From positions 1-48,981 of the forward strand of contig JACPKS010000031.1 of the NCBI GenBank assembly GCA_016186905.1: a stretch of 48,981 bases of DNA, in the 5' to 3' direction. The number at the start of each line of letters is the position of its first letter. Position 1 is the first letter of the stretch. The position numbers and the translations under genes are program-made. The notes under the pieces are model-generated. The model was not told where the DNA came from. It was given only the letters and a program-made list of their open reading frames with translations, and did no database searches. The stretch comes from Deltaproteobacteria bacterium (GTDB lineage Bacteria > Bdellovibrionota > UBA1018 > UBA923). Shown piece after piece: positions 15,794 through 24,585 of this stretch.

Positions 15794-17179
15794 TTAGAGT
15801 TTAAGCCCGCTCGGCATTTCGATGAGCATCGCGGAATCATCCGCTGCCTCGTCGATTGAAGTCGCCGCAACCGTCGGCACGTCTGCAACCTCCAGCCGCG
15901 ACTGCAGGATCGCGTCGTCGAGCGGCATCTTCAACGACAGCTCCGCCGCGCGCACCGCGCGCTCCGGGTTCGCGATGCCGCCTGAAGCGACCTTGTCCCT
16001 TAAGAAGTCCTTCTTATCGACAGTCTCCATCAGAACGCGCTTCAATTCCGCGAACGTCAGCCGCTCGTTGATGTCGAGCACGCGGCCGGCGACGTTGGCT
16101 ACGAACGGAGACGCCTGGCTCGTGCCGCTCACCGTGAGGTGTTCGTCGCCGGGAATCGCCGAAAGGATTCCCACGCCGGGCGCCGCGATCTCAACCTTGT
16201 TGACGCCGTAATTCGAAAACGACGCGAGCCGCGCGTAGCCGAACGTCGCGGCGACCGAGATCGTGTTCGGGCGTTTGATATTGGCCGGAAAGGTCGGGAA
16301 CTCGTCGTTGCTCGTTCCGTCGTTGCCGGCGGCGATCACGAAAAACGTGTCTTTCGCGTCGATCGTGAACTGGCGGCCGGATTCGACGATTTTGCCGACG
16401 AAGTAAACGGTGTACTTCGTGGCCTCTTCATCGGTCGGCTCGCGCTTGAGCACTTTCGACAAAAGCATCGCGATGAGCGGCTTCACGGCGCGCACGCTCG
16501 TTCCGAACGAGCAGTTCGCCACGCGCGCTTTTTCGTACCACACGTAAAGTCCGATCGGCTCAAGCGCCTTGCCCTGCGCGCCAGCGATCGTTTCCAAGCC
16601 TTTCTTGATCAGCAGATCCATCGTATCGCTGATCGGCTCGCCATCCTTGATACCGTCGTCGACGACGCTCATGAACGGTTTTTTCACCTCGGTCGGGATG
16701 AGCTTGATGCCCATGATGCGCGCTTGGGCGGCGTCGCGCGCCGCGATTCCGGCGACGTGCGTGCCGTGCACGAAGTTTCCGAATTTCTGCAGTTCGGCGA
16801 GGAAGGCCTGGTCTTTGCGTTTTTCCGCGATCCACTGTTTTTCTTCGGGGGTCGCCGTGCCCTGGAACATCTTGAGCTGGATCTCGAAGAATTTATAGGG
16901 ATCCTTCGAGAACGTTCCGAGGTAACTGTAGTCGATGATCTGGTTGTTTTTCTCGGCGAAGTTCCAGCCGTTGATGTCGTCGGCTTTGCCGTTCTTGTCG
17001 TCGTCGGCGTTGTTGCCGGCGATCTCGTCGGCGTTGATCCACGCCTTGGCAGCGAGGTCCTGGTGTTTGAGATCCGTGCCGGAGTCGATCACGGCGAGCG
17101 TTACGGCATAACCCGGTTTCGCGGCCAATGCGACGAGCGCGAGCGAGAACAGCGACAGAGAACGGAATCCAGACTTCAT
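15794..17179 (-). CDS. Secreted subtilisin-like serine protease (S8)
   Basis: A 461-aa exported subtilase. AAGGAGG sits six bases before the ATG at 17179, which fixes the start over longer frames. Residues 1-25 are a signal peptide ending GYA. The triad is Asp32 (AVIDSGTD), His138 (HGTHVAG) and Ser354 (SGTSQASP), with the oxyanion Asn in IAAGNDG. The catalytic Asp lies only seven residues after the predicted cleavage site, so there is no room for the usual inhibitor prodomain. An Asp/Asn-rich stretch at 51-70 looks like a Ca site, and about 100 residues separate Asp and His, more than usual. The last 80 residues follow the fold and are acidic. Confidence 0.93.
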   Translation of the reverse strand: MKSGFRSLSLFSLALVALAAKPGYAVTLAVIDSGTDLKHQDLAAKAWINADEIAGNNADDDKNGKADDINGWNFAEKNNQIIDYSYLGTFSKDPYKFFEIQLKMFQGTATPEEKQWIAEKRKDQAFLAELQKFGNFVHGTHVAGIAARDAAQARIMGIKLIPTEVKKPFMSVVDDGIKDGEPISDTMDLLIKKGLETIAGAQGKALEPIGLYVWYEKARVANCSFGTSVRAVKPLIAMLLSKVLKREPTDEEATKYTVYFVGKIVESGRQFTIDAKDTFFVIAAGNDGTSNDEFPTFPANIKRPNTISVAATFGYARLASFSNYGVNKVEIAAPGVGILSAIPGDEHLTVSGTSQASPFVANVAGRVLDINERLTFAELKRVLMETVDKKDFLRDKVASGGIANPERAVRAAELSLKMPLDDAILQSRLEVADVPTVAATSIDEAADDSAMLIEMPSGLKL

Positions 17180-17234
17180 GCGGGCCTCCTTTTTGAAGAA
17201 ATCATCTCCCTTTTCCAAAAAAAGGCAATAGGGT

Positions 17235-17696
17235 ATGAACCTTAAAGTGACACTTGAGCGTTGCGAGTTAACTTTGCCATTCGCGCTTATTCTTGCGGCG
17301 TGCACCTCTTTTCTCTTTGCGAGCTGCGCATCGACGCCAAAGACGCGCATTCACGAAAACGAGACGCGCTTTCTCTCCTACCCCCCGGAAGTTCAGGGGC
17401 AGATCCAGGCCGGAGCGATCGACAAGGGCTTCACCGAAGAAATGGTGTACCTGGCCAAGGGCAATCCGTCGGAAAAGTCGACGACGGTTCGCTCGGGAAA
17501 GACGATCGCCGTCTGGAAATATTCCGGCAAGCCCGAGGTCGTCTCGCCGCCGGGAAGCGCGCCTTCGGGATTTTCGGGACAGTATGGTTACCCTGCGTTC
17601 GGTCCAGGGCCTGCGTCCCCTGCTCCGATGGTCTATTCCAAACCAAGGCTTGTGATCGAATTCGAGGATGGGCGCGTCGCGCGCTGGCGCGAGTAA
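17235..17696 (+). CDS. Lipoprotein, BamE/SmpA-like
   Basis: The 153-aa precursor has a hydrophobic N-terminus and a lipobox (LFASC, Cys31; LAAC at Cys23 is an alternative). The mature part contains QAGAIDKGFTEEMVYLAKGNPSEK followed by WKYSG and a final IEFEDGRVARW. This pattern of a short helix, a G-x-P turn and beta strands is seen in BamE/SmpA-like outer-membrane lipoproteins and their many stand-alone relatives. A Pro/Gly-rich loop interrupts the domain at about 100-130. It is divergent from the subtilase with 55 bases between. Function unknown. Confidence 0.7.
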   Translation: MNLKVTLERCELTLPFALILAACTSFLFASCASTPKTRIHENETRFLSYPPEVQGQIQAGAIDKGFTEEMVYLAKGNPSEKSTTVRSGKTIAVWKYSGKPEVVSPPGSAPSGFSGQYGYPAFGPGPASPAPMVYSKPRLVIEFEDGRVARWRE

Positions 17697-17719
17697 GTCG
17701 GCACCCTACAGTTCGCGGA

Positions 17720-18310
17720 CTATTGCGGCGGAGGGTCTCGTTTAACGACTGGGAGCTCATTGCGGCACTCGCTGTACGTTGTCGCGCGAAGTGTTGCGCT
17801 TCCGTCGGATGCTTTTGAAACCGCCACTGCGAAGTCCGCGTTTGGATTCGTAAGCGCTGACGCGCGCGCCGTGCTTTCCACGAGAAGTCTTCCGTCTCTT
17901 GCCGCGCGAATGAAATACATCCGCGTCGTGTTCTCGATCGGATCGAGGCCCAACGTGCCGTATCCCATGAGCGCGTCGTCGGTGGTGCGCAAGATTCGAA
18001 ACGCACGCCAGTGCGGAAGCGTCATATTCTTGTACAGCGTCGCAACGTCGTTTTTCCCCTGCGCGCGGAAGCGAAAATACTCGGCGTCCCGCACCCCGAC
18101 GGAACTTCCCTTGAACGCCGGATGCTCGTTGCAGTACCAGGTTTTCTTGAGCCTTAGTGTTTCGGACGTGGGCTTGTCGGCTTCCGAAAATTCCTTGCGC
18201 AATCGCGCAACCGTCGGGTCTTCGTCGGGCAAGCCCGCGCGCGAGCCCGGCGCCATCATCGGTACCGTCGCCGCGAGGAGTGCCAGCCACGCGAGGAAGG
18301 CGGGCATCAT
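17720..18310 (-). CDS. Exported protein of unknown function
   Basis: This 196-aa precursor has a signal peptide (1-25, ending SRA). Tandem ATGs at 18310 overlap the stop of the upstream lipoprotein gene (ATGA), which fixes the start and implies coupling. The mature protein has two cysteines at the ends (WYCNEH and YSECRNE) and alternating beta-strand-like segments. I recognise no family. It is probably periplasmic and works with the lipoprotein translated just before it. Confidence 0.65.
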   Translation of the reverse strand: MMPAFLAWLALLAATVPMMAPGSRAGLPDEDPTVARLRKEFSEADKPTSETLRLKKTWYCNEHPAFKGSSVGVRDAEYFRFRAQGKNDVATLYKNMTLPHWRAFRILRTTDDALMGYGTLGLDPIENTTRMYFIRAARDGRLLVESTARASALTNPNADFAVAVSKASDGSATLRATTYSECRNELPVVKRDPPPQ

Positions 18311-19146
18311 AGGCGCTCTCCGGAATAGGTGACCGTGCCGCCGCCGCCATCCGAGCCGATGAGGTCGAGCTGCGTGCCGTTCGTCACGAAAGACGAGAAG
18401 ATCATCGCCGAGCCGCTCACCTGCGTCGGATCGCCGTCGATGAAGTAGAAAACGATCCCGCCGGTCGCGCCCACGGCGTAGTAGCCGATCAGCAGGTACA
18501 GCGTTCCCGAAAAGCGCGTTTGCAGCACGAAGTAACCGTGCGTGTCGAGCATGAGCCAGTCGAAACCGCCATCGCCGTTTGAGTCGGCGCCGGCGCCGTG
18601 AAAATCCCAGAGGCCCGTGGGCGCGCTCGAGGGCACGTTGCGATCGGCGAAATACGTAAGGCGCGCGTTGAGACTCGTATCGGTGAACGTGAGCGACTGC
18701 GCGCCGACCGAGACGGATGAAAACCGGAGCGGCGAATTGAATCCGCACATCGAGGAATTTACGGCTTGAACATAGAGAAAAACGTCGTTGCCCTGGATGC
18801 GGTACTGGCCGTAACCGATGCACGTGATGCCGTTTCCGTGCGGGTCTTTGAGCTCGATGCGCGCGCCGTAGGCCGGGTCGAAGAAAAGCGTCTCGGTATA
18901 CGCCGTCGTGGGATTGCGGCTATCGGCGGTCGAGGCGTAGTTAAACGACCAGCTGCCGACGATCGAAGAGCCGCTTTCGAGAACGCCGGGCACGACGGCT
19001 GGCGCGTCGTCTTCTTTTTTTCCGAAAAATTCGCAGGCGGATAACGTGAGGACGAGCGTCGCGAGAAGGGCCGCCGCCACGGCGGCGCGCGCGAGTTTCG
19101 CGATATGGCTCTTCGGGAATGTGCGGACGGTTTGCGATTCGCTCAT
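18307..19146 (-). CDS. Lipoprotein of unknown function
   Basis: This 279-aa precursor has an N-terminal hydrophobic helix and lipobox LSAC (Cys38), then a linker and a beta-rich body. The segment SIVGSWSFNY opens two similar stretches, each with aromatic-Gly strands (IVGSWSFNYAS and TGLWDFHGAG), suggesting two lipocalin-like or META-like halves that report a 'GxW' motif. Two cysteines lie in the first half. It is coupled to the exported protein downstream. No family assigned. Confidence 0.65.
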   Translation of the reverse strand: MSESQTVRTFPKSHIAKLARAAVAAALLATLVLTLSACEFFGKKEDDAPAVVPGVLESGSSIVGSWSFNYASTADSRNPTTAYTETLFFDPAYGARIELKDPHGNGITCIGYGQYRIQGNDVFLYVQAVNSSMCGFNSPLRFSSVSVGAQSLTFTDTSLNARLTYFADRNVPSSAPTGLWDFHGAGADSNGDGGFDWLMLDTHGYFVLQTRFSGTLYLLIGYYAVGATGGIVFYFIDGDPTQVSGSAMIFSSFVTNGTQLDLIGSDGGGGTVTYSGERL

Positions 19147-19205
19147 GGACGCATCCTTGCTCCATGATCTTTATCGGCGCGCGGGAGTGTCTGCTTGACG
19201 CAGGG

Positions 19206-19227
19206 GCGGGAGGTTTTTGCCTCCTGC
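19206..19227. repeat. Hairpin between serB and a lipoprotein gene
   Basis: GCGGGAGG and CCTCCTGC pair over 8 bp with one G-U, with loop TTTTTG. It lies in the 144-bp gap after serB on the minus strand. No T-tract follows the stem, so it may be a weak terminator or processing site. Confidence 0.35.
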
Positions 19228-19290
19228 GCAGGCCAGCCACGCCCCCACCGGCCCTTTCCCCAGGCGATCTCCACCCGCTATTCAAAATAT

Positions 19291-20502
19291 TCAATATTTC
19301 GACACTTCCTCGATGTCTTTGTCGGTGATGCCCAAAAGATAAAGAATGGAAGCGAGTGTTTTCTGGTTGATCGCCGCGTCGGCGGCACTTCGGGCTTTTT
19401 TCTTCGCGTTGAACGCGATTCCTAAGCCCGCTTTCTTGAGCATAAGCACGTCGTTCGCGCCGTCGCCGATCGCGATCGTCGATTCCAGCGGCACGCCCTC
19501 TTCCGCCGCGATCGACTCCAAGAGCTCCGCCTTGCGTTCGGCGTTCACGATCGGGCCGAGGAGCTTGCCGGTGAGCACGCCGTTTTGGATCTCAAGCTCG
19601 TTCGTGTGCACGTAGTGGAGCCCGAGCTTTTCTTGCAAATGATTTCCGAAATAGCTGAAACCGCCAGAGATGAGCGCGATCTTATATCCCAGGCGCTTCA
19701 AGGTGCGGATGAGCGTGTCGGCGCCCGGTGTCAGCGGAATCTGGTCGGCCACTTCTTTCATGCGCGATTCGGACAGGCCCTTGAGCAATCCGACGCGTTC
19801 GCGAATGCTCTGGTCGTAGTCGAGTTCGCCCGCCATCGCGCGCTCGGTGATTCTGCCGACCTGCCTGCCCACTCCGTAAAGTTTCGCGAGCTCGTCGATG
19901 ACTTCGACCTGGATCAACGTCGAATCCATGTCCATCACGACGAGGCGCTTGGCGCGGCGAAAAAGATTTTCGCGCTGGACGGCGATGTCGAGGCCGGAAA
20001 ACCGCCCCGCCACTTTCAGCAGGTCGTCTTTCACCTCGGCGATGTCGATTTCGGAGTTCGTGTAGGTGATGAGCTCGATGCACGAGAGCCCGCCTTCGTT
20101 GAGCTTTCGGATCGAATCGATGTTCACGCGGCGCTTGGCGAGCACGGCGGAGATCGCGGCGACGTGGCGCGCCTGCAGCTCGCCGCTCATCAGCGTGATC
20201 GCGAACTGGGTCGACGACGAGCGCAGCACCGCCTCGCCTTCGACGACGATGAAGTCGAGCGTGATTCCGAGCTCCTTGGCTTTAAAGAGCAGGTCTTTTA
20301 AAACCGCGGCTTCGTCGCCGCCCGTCTCGGCGAACTCGATCACGATCGAGAGCGAAAGCAGGCCGTGCGTGACGGATTGCTCGATATCGAGCAGCCGCAC
20401 GCCTTCGCGGTTCAAAATTTCGGTGAGCGAGCTCGTGATGCCGGGCGCGTCTTTTCCGGTGATCGTGACGATGACTTGCTTGCCGGGATTGTTTCCGTTC
20501 AT
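19291..20502 (-). CDS. serB: Phosphoserine phosphatase with N-terminal ACT domains
   Basis: It dephosphorylates phosphoserine to serine. The HAD catalytic half has the nucleophile motif VVMDMDSTLI (Asp191), ALISGGFSYF (motif II) and GDGANDVLMLKKAGLGIAF (motif IV). The first 180 residues hold two ACT-like domains (about 8-85 and 98-170), as in long SerB forms regulated by amino acids. The total of 403 aa matches that class. The ATG at 20502 overlaps the stop of the upstream exported-protein gene, so I take it over longer frames. Confidence 0.95.
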   Translation of the reverse strand: MNGNNPGKQVIVTITGKDAPGITSSLTEILNREGVRLLDIEQSVTHGLLSLSIVIEFAETGGDEAAVLKDLLFKAKELGITLDFIVVEGEAVLRSSSTQFAITLMSGELQARHVAAISAVLAKRRVNIDSIRKLNEGGLSCIELITYTNSEIDIAEVKDDLLKVAGRFSGLDIAVQRENLFRRAKRLVVMDMDSTLIQVEVIDELAKLYGVGRQVGRITERAMAGELDYDQSIRERVGLLKGLSESRMKEVADQIPLTPGADTLIRTLKRLGYKIALISGGFSYFGNHLQEKLGLHYVHTNELEIQNGVLTGKLLGPIVNAERKAELLESIAAEEGVPLESTIAIGDGANDVLMLKKAGLGIAFNAKKKARSAADAAINQKTLASILYLLGITDKDIEEVSKY

Positions 20503-21203
20503 CGGTTGATTTTTCGAAACTGTTTGGCGAGCATCACGGGATACGGCTCGCCTGTCAACGAAGCCGAAAGCGTGCCGTCGTAGAGCGCGCCGACGATGCG
20601 ATCGTGATCCATGCCGTCGGACGAAGCATACGGCGCGCACAGCGAATCCCATTCGCCCAAAAGCTCGTGCTTCACCCGGCATTCCGTGGCGAAAGCGTCG
20701 GCCTCGCCGCCGGTCGAGCCGATCCGGGCCGCCACGAACTCGTCGGGCGACGCGTACGAGCTGGTCAGCACCGCGCGGTCGAGCCGCGCGGCGTGCGTCA
20801 GCTCGTGCGCGAAGTCGGCGATGTGCTCGATCTCGGGAAGTTTTCTGGTGAGGTGGATGCAGACCGTGGTTTTCTTGGCGGGCGCGGCGTTCTTCCGGCT
20901 TCCGTTTTTTTCGCCCGCCGGCACGCGATTTTTCGGCGGATACAGCACCTGCGAATACGAGATCAGGTCCCACTGTACGTTGAGCTGGTCGAGCGATCCG
21001 TACTTGGCTTTGAAATCAGCGACGAGTTCTTTTCCGACCGTGGTTGATTGCAGGCGCTCAACCAGGCTCGCACGATCGCCGGCACTTACCGCGATGCCGG
21101 GATCGCAAGCCGAAGAGATCCCTTCTTCCGCGAATGCATTTGCCGCGAATGCACTTGGGATGAGCAGCGCGGAAATCAGAAGCCACCGAACGGTTCGGCC
21201 CAT
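20499..21203 (-). CDS. Exported HExxH protein, putative zinc metallopeptidase
   Basis: The 234-aa precursor has a signal peptide (1-25, ending AFA). FAHELTHAARL supplies an HExxH zinc motif (His133, Glu134, His137), and GGEADAFATE, 30 residues later, has glutamates (Glu167 first) placed like the third ligand of gluzincins. A basic low-complexity insert lies at 95-112. I do not recognise a named family, so protease activity is inferred from the motif alone. It overlaps serB by ATGA, so the two are coupled although functionally unlike. Confidence 0.7.
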   Translation of the reverse strand: MGRTVRWLLISALLIPSAFAANAFAEEGISSACDPGIAVSAGDRASLVERLQSTTVGKELVADFKAKYGSLDQLNVQWDLISYSQVLYPPKNRVPAGEKNGSRKNAAPAKKTTVCIHLTRKLPEIEHIADFAHELTHAARLDRAVLTSSYASPDEFVAARIGSTGGEADAFATECRVKHELLGEWDSLCAPYASSDGMDHDRIVGALYDGTLSASLTGEPYPVMLAKQFRKINR

Positions 21204-21269
21204 GATTCCTTGTCGGAACAGAACCTCGGCGCCTCAAGCGCGGGCGGTCGCCGGAATGCCAGGCGGGTT

Positions 21270-23048
21270 TCAGCGTCTCGGCAAAAACTGCCCGAGTCGC
21301 GCCAGAATCGCCGGATAGAAAACCCAGGCGAGAAGCAGAGCGGCGAATACGGTCAGCGCGTATGCGAACACCTCGCCGTGGATGAAATAAAACGTGGGTT
21401 GAAGTTCAGGCCGGGCTTTCTGCGCGTCGGAAGGCAGCTTCAGCGCGTGCTCGAAAAACACCGGCGTGAAGAGAGACGAGCGGTCGAGGATTTTTCCGGT
21501 GACGCCGATCACCGCGGTGAATCCCGTGTTCGTGGCGCGCACCAACGGCACGCGCAATTCGATCGCGCGAAACGCGGTGATCCAGAAGTGGATCCACGGC
21601 TCCGAGGTGTTGCCGAACCACGAGTCGTTGGTCACGTTCAAAATGAAATCCGCGCCGAGCCGCGCGCCCGCGCGCGTGAAATCGGGAATGATGCCCTCGT
21701 AGCAAATCTGCGGCGAGAAGCGCAGCGGGCGTTCGGAGTCTCTGGTTCCGTCTTTGGCGGCGATTTCCATGAGCGTCGGGCCGCTGCCGCGGCCGAAATC
21801 GGCGATGCTCGGAACGAGGCCGATCACGAGGGGTGCTAGCGGCCCCAGCGGCACGTACTCGCCGAACGCGAGAAGAATGCTCTTGCGGTAAACGCCCACG
21901 AGCTTTTCGGGCGGACGCACGTAGAAGATGCTGTTGTAATCGCGCCGGCCGTCGGTGCTGTACCCGCCGAAGATCAGCGGTGTGCCGAGTTCCGCGACGA
22001 GATCGAGAATCCAGCGGTCGCGCGCGGCCCCCGCTCGGTTGGCGTTCTCGTTTTCGAGATGCGTATAGAGCAGCGGATACGCGGTCTCCGGCCAGATGAC
22101 CACGTCGGGATGAAAACGCTCCTTCGTTTCGAGCGACATCGTCCGGTACGCGTTCAGCACGAGATTGACGGCGGCCGTTGATCCGCGTTCGGCTGCGAGC
22201 TTCTCGACGTCCCCGATGTTGGCCTGCGCGATCGAGAGGCGCAGTTCGCGCGCGAATTCCTTTTCCGCCGCTTCAAGCGCGCGGATGCGCCCCCTTCCCC
22301 ATCCCGAAACGGCCAGCGCCGCGGCCGCCGCGACCGCCAGCACCGCGAAGCACCTTCGGGCGGAAACCGGATAGGCGGTCAGCCCGAAAAGCGCGGCGAC
22401 GGCGACGTTGACCGTCAGCATGAGAAGCGTGAGGCCCGCGACACCCGTCCACTCGGCCACCTGCGCGAGCGCAAACCAGCCGTAGAGACCGTGCCCGACG
22501 GTATTCGGAAAAATCCTCGGGTAATGGAAATCGATCGCCGTGTAGAGAATGGGAAGGCCCACGAGTACCGCGGCGGCGGGTTTCCATCCGTATCTGCGCA
22601 CGGAGGCCCTGCGAATGAGATGGAACGCCGCGATCCCGAACAACAGGAACTGCATTTCGCCGAACAGCGAAAACACGACGAGCACGAGCTTTCCCACGAT
22701 CCAGGGGAGCCCGCCGAAGTTCACCGCGACGTCGGAGACCCAGTAAAAACCCGTGAACACGATCGAGATGCCCATGACCGACGCACAAAGAATCGCCTCG
22801 CCAAGCGTGCGCGCGTTGAAAAGCGCCACGAGAAACGGCACAAGCGCGAAAAACGAAAGCCCCCACGCCGAATACGGCGGAAACGAAAGCGCCATCAGAA
22901 AGGCCGAGACCAGCGGCGGCATGATGAGGGCTATCGCGCGGTTTCCAATCAACGCGCGCACGCGCGCGTTCCAGGCTGAAGGAATCTCCTCGCCGAGATC
23001 GTCCGCAAGGTCTTCGGCGCCCGGAGTGTCCTCAGAGTTGCGATGCAT
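21270..23048 (-). CDS. lnt: Apolipoprotein N-acyltransferase
   Basis: It adds the third acyl chain to the N-terminal cysteine of lipoproteins in the inner membrane. The 592-aa product has several N-terminal membrane helices, then a periplasmic nitrilase-like domain and a C-terminal helix. The catalytic triad is visible: Glu in VVIWPETAYPL (about 318), Lys in VYRKSILLAFGEYVPLG (about 386) and Cys in QICYEGI (about 447). NDSWFGNTSEPWIH is also conserved. The first 45 residues are an acidic cytoplasmic extension, making it longer than the 500-520 aa norm. The several lipobox proteins in this window are its likely substrates. Confidence 0.96.
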   Translation of the reverse strand: MHRNSEDTPGAEDLADDLGEEIPSAWNARVRALIGNRAIALIMPPLVSAFLMALSFPPYSAWGLSFFALVPFLVALFNARTLGEAILCASVMGISIVFTGFYWVSDVAVNFGGLPWIVGKLVLVVFSLFGEMQFLLFGIAAFHLIRRASVRRYGWKPAAAVLVGLPILYTAIDFHYPRIFPNTVGHGLYGWFALAQVAEWTGVAGLTLLMLTVNVAVAALFGLTAYPVSARRCFAVLAVAAAAALAVSGWGRGRIRALEAAEKEFARELRLSIAQANIGDVEKLAAERGSTAAVNLVLNAYRTMSLETKERFHPDVVIWPETAYPLLYTHLENENANRAGAARDRWILDLVAELGTPLIFGGYSTDGRRDYNSIFYVRPPEKLVGVYRKSILLAFGEYVPLGPLAPLVIGLVPSIADFGRGSGPTLMEIAAKDGTRDSERPLRFSPQICYEGIIPDFTRAGARLGADFILNVTNDSWFGNTSEPWIHFWITAFRAIELRVPLVRATNTGFTAVIGVTGKILDRSSLFTPVFFEHALKLPSDAQKARPELQPTFYFIHGEVFAYALTVFAALLLAWVFYPAILARLGQFLPRR

Positions 23049-23099
23049 GAGTTAAGTCTACCACGCGCAGTCAGAGCTGGCTGGAGATTGGTGGCCGGT

Positions 23100-23150
23100 A
23101 TGTGCAACTGTCAGATTGTTCGAAATCGAACATTTTTGACAATTGCACAT
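23100..23150. repeat. Nested concentric inverted repeats upstream of lnt
   Basis: Outer arms of 14 bp (23100-23113 and 23137-23150) match with one difference, a U-G wobble in minus-strand RNA. Inside lies a second perfect dyad, GTTCGA-AA-TCGAAC (23118-23131), almost on the same centre. It is 52 bases ahead of lnt and 56 after the subtilase stop. Confidence 0.6.
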
Positions 23151-23205
23151 GAGCGGCTGCGGACGCCGTCTGGCGGTGCTGACGGTCATCGAGTCCGAAC
23201 TCGAA

Positions 23206-24384
23206 TTAGAAAAGCGTCTTTTGCATCAGCGCCGAACGCAGCGGATTGAGCGCGGGCACCATCGCTGGAGTAGAGATTTTCTTCGTCGCGGGGGATGAAA
23301 TACGGCGAGCCACTTTTCGCGGCTTGAAATCGAGCAGGTTATCCGAGGCCTTCGCCGACACGGCCGCCTTCGTTCGGTGATCGACGCGGGCAAGTGCCGC
23401 CGCCGCGTTTATCTTCCCGCCTGAAAAGAGTTTCTCTTTGAGCGACTCAAGCCTGTCAGTCGTTGAGCGCACGATTTCGCGGATGTCCGAGGCTTTGAGC
23501 GTGCGGTCATGCGAGAGCAGCAACGCCGCAAGTCCTGTCACGAACGCCGTGGCCTGGCTCGTGCCCGACATGTATGCGTAACGTCCGCCCGGAACCGTGC
23601 TCAGGATATTCTCGCCGGGAGCCGCCACGTCGATGAGCTTCTTTCCCCAGTTGGAACTCGGAAGCAGCTCGTTTCGGATATTGGTGGCCGCGACGCAGAC
23701 GATGTTCTCGAGCCGGTACGCGCAGGGGTAGTAGTAGTTTTCCGGGAGGTCCGCATTCTGGCGCTCGTTGCCGGCGGCCGCCACGACGAGCACGCCCAAG
23801 GCGTGCGCGCGCTTGATGGTCTCGAATTCCTCTTTTGAAAACTCTGGCCCGCCGCCGCTGTAGTTGATGATCTTGGCACCATGGTCGATCGCCCAGTTGA
23901 GCGCCTTGACGCTGTTGCGCAGGTTCTCAGCACCCGTGTTGCGATCCGAGTAATACTTCACCGCCATGATCGAAACCTTGTGCGCGACACCCGCGATGCC
24001 GGCGGCCGCGTTGATCGACGCGCCGAGGATGCCCGAGACGTGCGTGCCATGCCCGTGCTCGTCGGTGGGATTGGCTTTGCCCGCGACGAAGTCCCAGCCG
24101 TAAATGCCGTTCTTGTCGTGCCAGAGATTGTTCCTGAGGTCGGGATGATTGGCGTCGATGCCGGTGTCGACGACCGCCACGACGATGTCGCGGCTGCCTT
24201 CTTCGATCTTCCACGCGTTGATCGCATGAATGTGGGAATTCGTGATCTTGTTCTCGAGGCCCCAGTTGCGGAACTGCGGAACCGACGCGACATCGCGCCG
24301 AGCGGTGAGCGCCGGAACCGCCGCGATGAGCAGCGCCGGGAGAGCTGCCGCAAGTGCCATGATTTTGTGCTGCCGACCGAACAT
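23206..24384 (-). CDS. Exported subtilisin-like serine protease (S8), sigma-54 promoted
   Basis: A 392-aa subtilase. The start at 24384 has GGAG at good spacing; the longer frame to 24456 would run over the sigma-54 promoter, so I reject it. An N-terminal hydrophobic stretch (8-27) is a signal peptide or anchor. The triad is Asp73 (VAVVDTGID), His112 (GHGTHVSG) and Ser276 (YMSGTSQAT), with Asn in VVAAAGNE. The domain is compact, close to bacterial subtilisins. After the fold comes a 90-residue basic, Pro/Ser-rich tail. Expression should depend on RpoN and an enhancer-binding activator. Confidence 0.93.
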   Translation of the reverse strand: MFGRQHKIMALAAALPALLIAAVPALTARRDVASVPQFRNWGLENKITNSHIHAINAWKIEEGSRDIVVAVVDTGIDANHPDLRNNLWHDKNGIYGWDFVAGKANPTDEHGHGTHVSGILGASINAAAGIAGVAHKVSIMAVKYYSDRNTGAENLRNSVKALNWAIDHGAKIINYSGGGPEFSKEEFETIKRAHALGVLVVAAAGNERQNADLPENYYYPCAYRLENIVCVAATNIRNELLPSSNWGKKLIDVAAPGENILSTVPGGRYAYMSGTSQATAFVTGLAALLLSHDRTLKASDIREIVRSTTDRLESLKEKLFSGGKINAAAALARVDHRTKAAVSAKASDNLLDFKPRKVARRISSPATKKISTPAMVPALNPLRSALMQKTLF

Positions 24385-24440
24385 CGTTTGCTCCAAAGCT
24401 GCGGGGCTTATAAGAACGCCCCGTCTGACTTGACTTAAGA

Positions 24441-24455
24441 GCAAGTGCAGTGCCA
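24441..24455 (-). promoter_or_regulatory. Sigma-54 (-24/-12) promoter of the subtilase
   Basis: On the minus strand TGGCACTGCACTTGC, followed by T, is an exact match to the -24/-12 core, with ten bases between GG and GC. The expected start is near 24430, leaving about 45 bases of leader before the ATG. Confidence 0.8.
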
Positions 24456-24547
24456 AGTGCGGTAAAATTCAACGCTTTGAATGTATCTATAACTAGCTGA
24501 TACTATTATGTATAAATTAGTTGCATGTCAGATTTTAGACGGTAACA

Positions 24548-24564
24548 TGTATAGGAATTATACA
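24548..24564. promoter_or_regulatory. Dyad, candidate enhancer site
   Basis: TGTATA-GGAAT-TATACA, centred about 102 bp upstream of the -24 element of the subtilase promoter, the usual place for an NtrC-type activator. A second, weaker dyad (GTATC...GATAC, 24483-24503) lies between them. Confidence 0.4.
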
Positions 24565-24585
24565 GTTGTGAAGGCGTATAGCGGC

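Noticed and set aside
16139..17245. 368-codon open frame antisense to the first subtilase
   Set aside because: The subtilase has a signal peptide, a full triad and a strong ribosome site; the antisense product is Arg/Asp-rich and matches nothing.
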